The translations under genes and the position numbers were made by a program. A stretch of 18,063 nt of DNA from positions 1-18,063 of the forward strand of contig DAIMNI010000048.1 of NCBI GenBank assembly GCA_036720245.1, read 5' to 3'. The notes below the pieces were generated by a model, which saw only the letters and a list, made by a program, of their open reading frames with translations, searched no databases and had not been told where the DNA came from. Source of the DNA: JAAZMA01 sp036720245 (GTDB lineage Bacteria; Bacillota; Clostridia; Tissierellales; Tepidimicrobiaceae). This document shows, one piece after another, positions 16,263 through 18,063 of this stretch (position 1 is its first letter; each line of letters opens with the position of its first letter).

Positions 16263-16541
16263 CTAAATTATTATTTCTAAAGATTCAATATTTCCATTGA
16301 CTATTATTTCTTCTAGTAATATGGTTTTTAATTCTAAATTATCACCTTGAATTTTTATTACGCCAATAGAAGAATTAATTCTCAGGGTGTTTTCAGTGTA
16401 TTCAATAATTCCCTTATGATTAGATATATTAATTTGAATATTTCCTAATATGGTTATTTTGGGTAAATCCATAACTATATCCTTAGGTAATTCTAAGGCT
16501 TCCGATATATTATATTTTAAATTATCCATTTTGTTTTTCAT
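16263..16541 (-). CDS. yqfC: Sporulation protein YqfC
   Basis: A small (92 aa) soluble protein of the YqfC family, a mother-cell sporulation gene in Bacillus with no known biochemical activity. Seen: the diagnostic N-terminus ALELPKDIVMDLPKITILGN (15-34), then NHKGIIEYTENTLRINSSIG and a C-terminal beta-rich tail. The ATG at 16541 has a strong GGGGGGAG. It is the first gene after the terminator at 16597-16637 and has a candidate sigma-E promoter immediately upstream; its stop codon is 10 bp from yqfD. Confidence 0.92.
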   Translation of the reverse strand: MKNKMDNLKYNISEALELPKDIVMDLPKITILGNIQINISNHKGIIEYTENTLRINSSIGVIKIQGDNLELKTILLEEIIVNGNIESLEIII

Positions 16542-16560
16542 TTAAACTCCCCCCTAAGTA

Positions 16561-16589
16561 ATTTTATGCCTAGATATAAAGGGGTATTC
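16561..16589 (-). promoter_or_regulatory. Candidate sigma-E promoter of yqfC-yqfD
   Basis: GAATACC (16589-16583) and CATAAAAT (16568-16561) with a 14-base spacer resemble the sigma-E pattern (GAATATT-like -35, CATACAAT-like -10). The -10 matches at 7 of 8 positions and the -35 at 5 of 7. Position between a terminator and a known sigma-E-type gene pair supports it. The predicted leader is only about 13 bases, which is short. The sigma assignment is inference. Confidence 0.55.
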
Positions 16590-16596
16590 ATAAATG

Positions 16597-16637
16597 AAAA
16601 AAGTTGCCATCCTTCACTGCGTTCAGGATGACAACTT
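16597..16637 (-). terminator. Rho-independent terminator after the floA operon, repeat-like hairpin
   Basis: On the minus strand AAGTTGTCATCCT (16637-16625) pairs with AGGATGGCAACTT (16613-16601), one T-G wobble, across the 11-base loop GAACGCAGTGA, followed by a T-run to 16597. The stem starts two bases after the stop codon of the 126-aa gene. Arm and loop sequence resemble a short GTCATCC-TGA...GAAGGAT repeat common in many bacterial genomes (recollection). Confidence 0.92.
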
Positions 16638-16639
16638 CC

Positions 16640-17020
16640 TTATTTTCTTAAACTTTTAGGTCTAGATAAAATTTCAGAGTAGATTATACCCTTTAAGATT
16701 TCTTCTTTTCTAAATTGTAGAGTTTTTTTATCTTTTATATTGCCTATTTCTGTACCAATTTCATCTTGAATTTCATTATATATATCATTTATATTAGAAA
16801 AGGGCTCCTCAAAGGATTTCATTCCTAAAGGTTTTTCTGATTTAACAATTTGAGGTTCTTGCTTTTTAAGAGTTTTCTTCGGTACCTTAGGAACTTTTCC
16901 CCTGAGGGCTTTTGTCTCCTTAGCTCTCTTTTCTTGAATTTTCTTTTTATCTTTTATACTCTTTAAAACTATGTCTATAATTATAAAGAGAAAAAGAAAA
17001 AATATACCTTTTGGGCACAT
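16640..17020 (-). CDS. Small membrane-anchored protein of unknown function
   Basis: 126 aa, not assigned to a named family. Seen: an N-terminal hydrophobic helix (about 5-19, IFFLFLFIIIDIVLK), then a very basic region (22-65, rich in K, R, P: KKKIQEKRAKETKALRGK), an acidic middle (70-95) and a conserved-looking C-terminal segment RKEEILKGIIYSEILSRPKS (104-123). That tail resembles C-termini I recall in small Clostridial proteins encoded beside flotillin or other genes, so it may be a docking peptide. The ATG at 17020 has a GGGGG site. It lies 15 bp after floA and just before a terminator, so it probably belongs to the nfeD-floA operon and could be a partner of the flotillin assembly (inference). 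Confidence 0.75.
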   Translation of the reverse strand: MCPKGIFFLFLFIIIDIVLKSIKDKKKIQEKRAKETKALRGKVPKVPKKTLKKQEPQIVKSEKPLGMKSFEEPFSNINDIYNEIQDEIGTEIGNIKDKKTLQFRKEEILKGIIYSEILSRPKSLRK

Positions 17021-17035
17021 ATTATGCCCCCAATC

Positions 17036-18013
17036 CTATTTCTTATCGTCTTCGGTCATCTTAGATATGGATTCCCTCATATCTGTGTCAGCTAATATAT
17101 TTTTCATATTGTAATAGTCCATAAAGCCCATATTCCCTTCTTTTAACGCACTAGCCAATGCCAATGGTACCTCTGCCTCTGCCTCAACTACTTTGGCCTT
17201 CATAGCTTGAACTTCTGCCACCATTTCTTGTTCCTTAGCTACAGCCATGGCCCTTCTTTCTTCTGCCTTAGCTTGGGCTATTCTCTTATCTGCTTCTGCC
17301 TGATCTGTTTGTAGCTTTGCTCCTATATTTCTACCTACATCCACATCTGCAATATCTATAGATAGTATTTCAAAAGCAGTTCCAGAATCTAGACCTTTGT
17401 CTAAAACAGTTTGAGATATAGAATCTGGGTTTTCCAACACATCTTTATGGCTTCCAGAACTACCTACTGTTGTGACGATCCCTTCCCCTACTCTAGCAAT
17501 TATAGTTTCTTCACCAGCACCACCTACTAGCCTTTCTATATTTGCCCTTACAGTAACCCTAGCCTTTACAATTACCTCAATACCATCCTTAGATACTGCT
17601 GCAATTTGTGGGGTTTCTATTACTTTTGGATTTACACTTACTTGTACTGCTTCTAACACATCTCTACCTGCCAAATCTATAGCAGCTGCCCTTTCAAATT
17701 CCAAAGGTATATTAGCCCTTTGAGCTGCAATTAATGCATCTACTAAAGTATTTACATTTCCACCTGCTAAATAATGAGCCTCTAATTTATCTACCCCTAT
17801 GATTAAACCTCCTTTAGTAGCCTTAATCATAGGATTTACAATTCTAGAAGGTACTACACGTCTAAGTTTCATACCTATTAAAGTGCCCATTTTAATCTTT
17901 ACTCCTGAAAAATAGGCTGTTATCCATAATCCAACTGGAACAAAAGTAAAAAACAAAATCACCAAAATAATTATTAATGCTGCAATTCCAATGGTAAAAG
18001 CTGCTCCCGGCAT
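17036..18013 (-). CDS. floA: Flotillin-like protein FloA
   Basis: A membrane scaffold protein of the SPFH family that organises functional membrane microdomains; Bacillus FloA (YqfA) influences membrane fluidity and signalling complexes. 325 aa, close to the usual ~330. Seen: an N-terminal hydrophobic hairpin (about 5-33, AALIIILVILFFTFVPVGLW), the SPFH core (about 40-225: KATKGGLIIGVDKLEAHYLAG, AAAIDLAGRDVLEAVQVSV), and a C-terminal Ala/Glu-rich coiled coil (about 228-285, EADKRIAQAKAEERRAMAVA). GTGAGGAGG lies just before ATG 18013. It follows an NfeD-like gene end by one base beyond its stop region, the conserved nfeD-floA pair. In Bacillus it is part of the sigma-W regulon; no promoter is in view here. 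Confidence 0.95.
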   Translation of the reverse strand: MPGAAFTIGIAALIIILVILFFTFVPVGLWITAYFSGVKIKMGTLIGMKLRRVVPSRIVNPMIKATKGGLIIGVDKLEAHYLAGGNVNTLVDALIAAQRANIPLEFERAAAIDLAGRDVLEAVQVSVNPKVIETPQIAAVSKDGIEVIVKARVTVRANIERLVGGAGEETIIARVGEGIVTTVGSSGSHKDVLENPDSISQTVLDKGLDSGTAFEILSIDIADVDVGRNIGAKLQTDQAEADKRIAQAKAEERRAMAVAKEQEMVAEVQAMKAKVVEAEAEVPLALASALKEGNMGFMDYYNMKNILADTDMRESISKMTEDDKK

Positions 18014-18014
18014 A

Positions 18015-18063
18015 TTAAATCCTCCTCACTATTATTTTTGATCCTTCTACCCTTACAACTTTT
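18015..18063 (-). CDS. NfeD-like protein, last 15 codons (partial)
   Basis: Upstream of floA the frame ends KVVRVEGSKIIVRRI then TAA (18017-18015), with no other stop to the window edge. The sequence resembles the end of the C-terminal OB-fold domain of NfeD proteins (V-x-V-x-x-V-E-G-x-x-L-x-V type), which are usually encoded directly upstream of floA. The floA ribosome site lies inside this tail. The identification rests on position and 15 residues only. Confidence 0.55.
   Translation of the reverse strand, partial: KVVRVEGSKIIVRRI

Noticed and set aside
10610..17723. Plus-strand ORFs at 10610-10870, 12064-12261, 14362-14550, 14880-15062, 15816-16004 and 17472-17723
   Set aside because: Each is opposite a well-identified minus-strand gene and lacks a ribosome site.
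1..18063. Mobile element, prophage, CRISPR array, toxin-antitoxin pair or defence island
   Set aside because: No transposase, integrase, direct-repeat array or defence-type domain was seen; all genes fit a conserved housekeeping order.

Overview
The window looks like the chromosome of a low-GC, spore-forming member of the Clostridia. A Tissierellales-type lineage is my impression from protein style only; no 16S or marker search was possible. The AT-rich sequence, AGGAGG-type ribosome sites, TTG/GTG starts, a T-box leader and the sporulation genes yqfC/yqfD support a spore-forming Firmicute. Every gene I accept is on the minus strand, so transcription runs from the right edge (18063) to the left edge (1). 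Gene order closely follows the conserved nfeD-floA / yqfC-yqfD-phoH-pgpH-ybeY-dgkA-cdd-era-recO / glyQ-glyS-ccpN-ppsR / dnaG neighbourhood known from Bacillus.

Layout in transcription order. (1) 18063-16597: the last codons of an NfeD-like gene, floA (flotillin-like membrane scaffold) and a small membrane-anchored protein of unknown function, closed by a strong terminator whose hairpin resembles a widely dispersed bacterial repeat. (2) 16589-7295: a candidate sigma-E promoter, then yqfC and yqfD (sporulation), phoH, pgpH (7TM-HD cyclic-di-AMP phosphodiesterase family), ybeY (rRNA maturation), a fused DgkA-PAP2 lipid kinase/phosphatase, a DUF3048 lipoprotein, cdd, era, recO and a UBA/DUF4342 protein. 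Spacing is 15 bp or less, or the genes overlap, so this is probably one long operon. (3) 7298-2534: a sigma-A promoter, a glycine T-box leader, glyQ, glyS, ccpN and ppsR, ended by a perfect-palindrome terminator. (4) 2561-1: dgt and the first 444 codons of dnaG, the start of a dgt-dnaG(-rpoD?) macromolecular-synthesis operon running off the left edge.

Together the genes cover ribosome maturation and assembly (ybeY, era), RNA and nucleotide metabolism (phoH, cdd, dgt), DNA replication and repair (dnaG, recO), glycine charging (glyQS), envelope lipid recycling (dgkA-PAP2), membrane organisation (nfeD/floA), second-messenger turnover (pgpH), sporulation (yqfCD) and gluconeogenic control (ccpN, ppsR). 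No mobile element, CRISPR array, tRNA or rRNA gene was seen, and no gene-free stretch exceeds 300 bases; the largest gap, 7024-7294, is filled by the T-box leader. I found no evidence of a new defence or mobile system. The points worth a second look are regulatory (T-box placement, sigma-E promoter, repeat-derived terminator, possible ATT start) and architectural (the kinase-phosphatase fusion).
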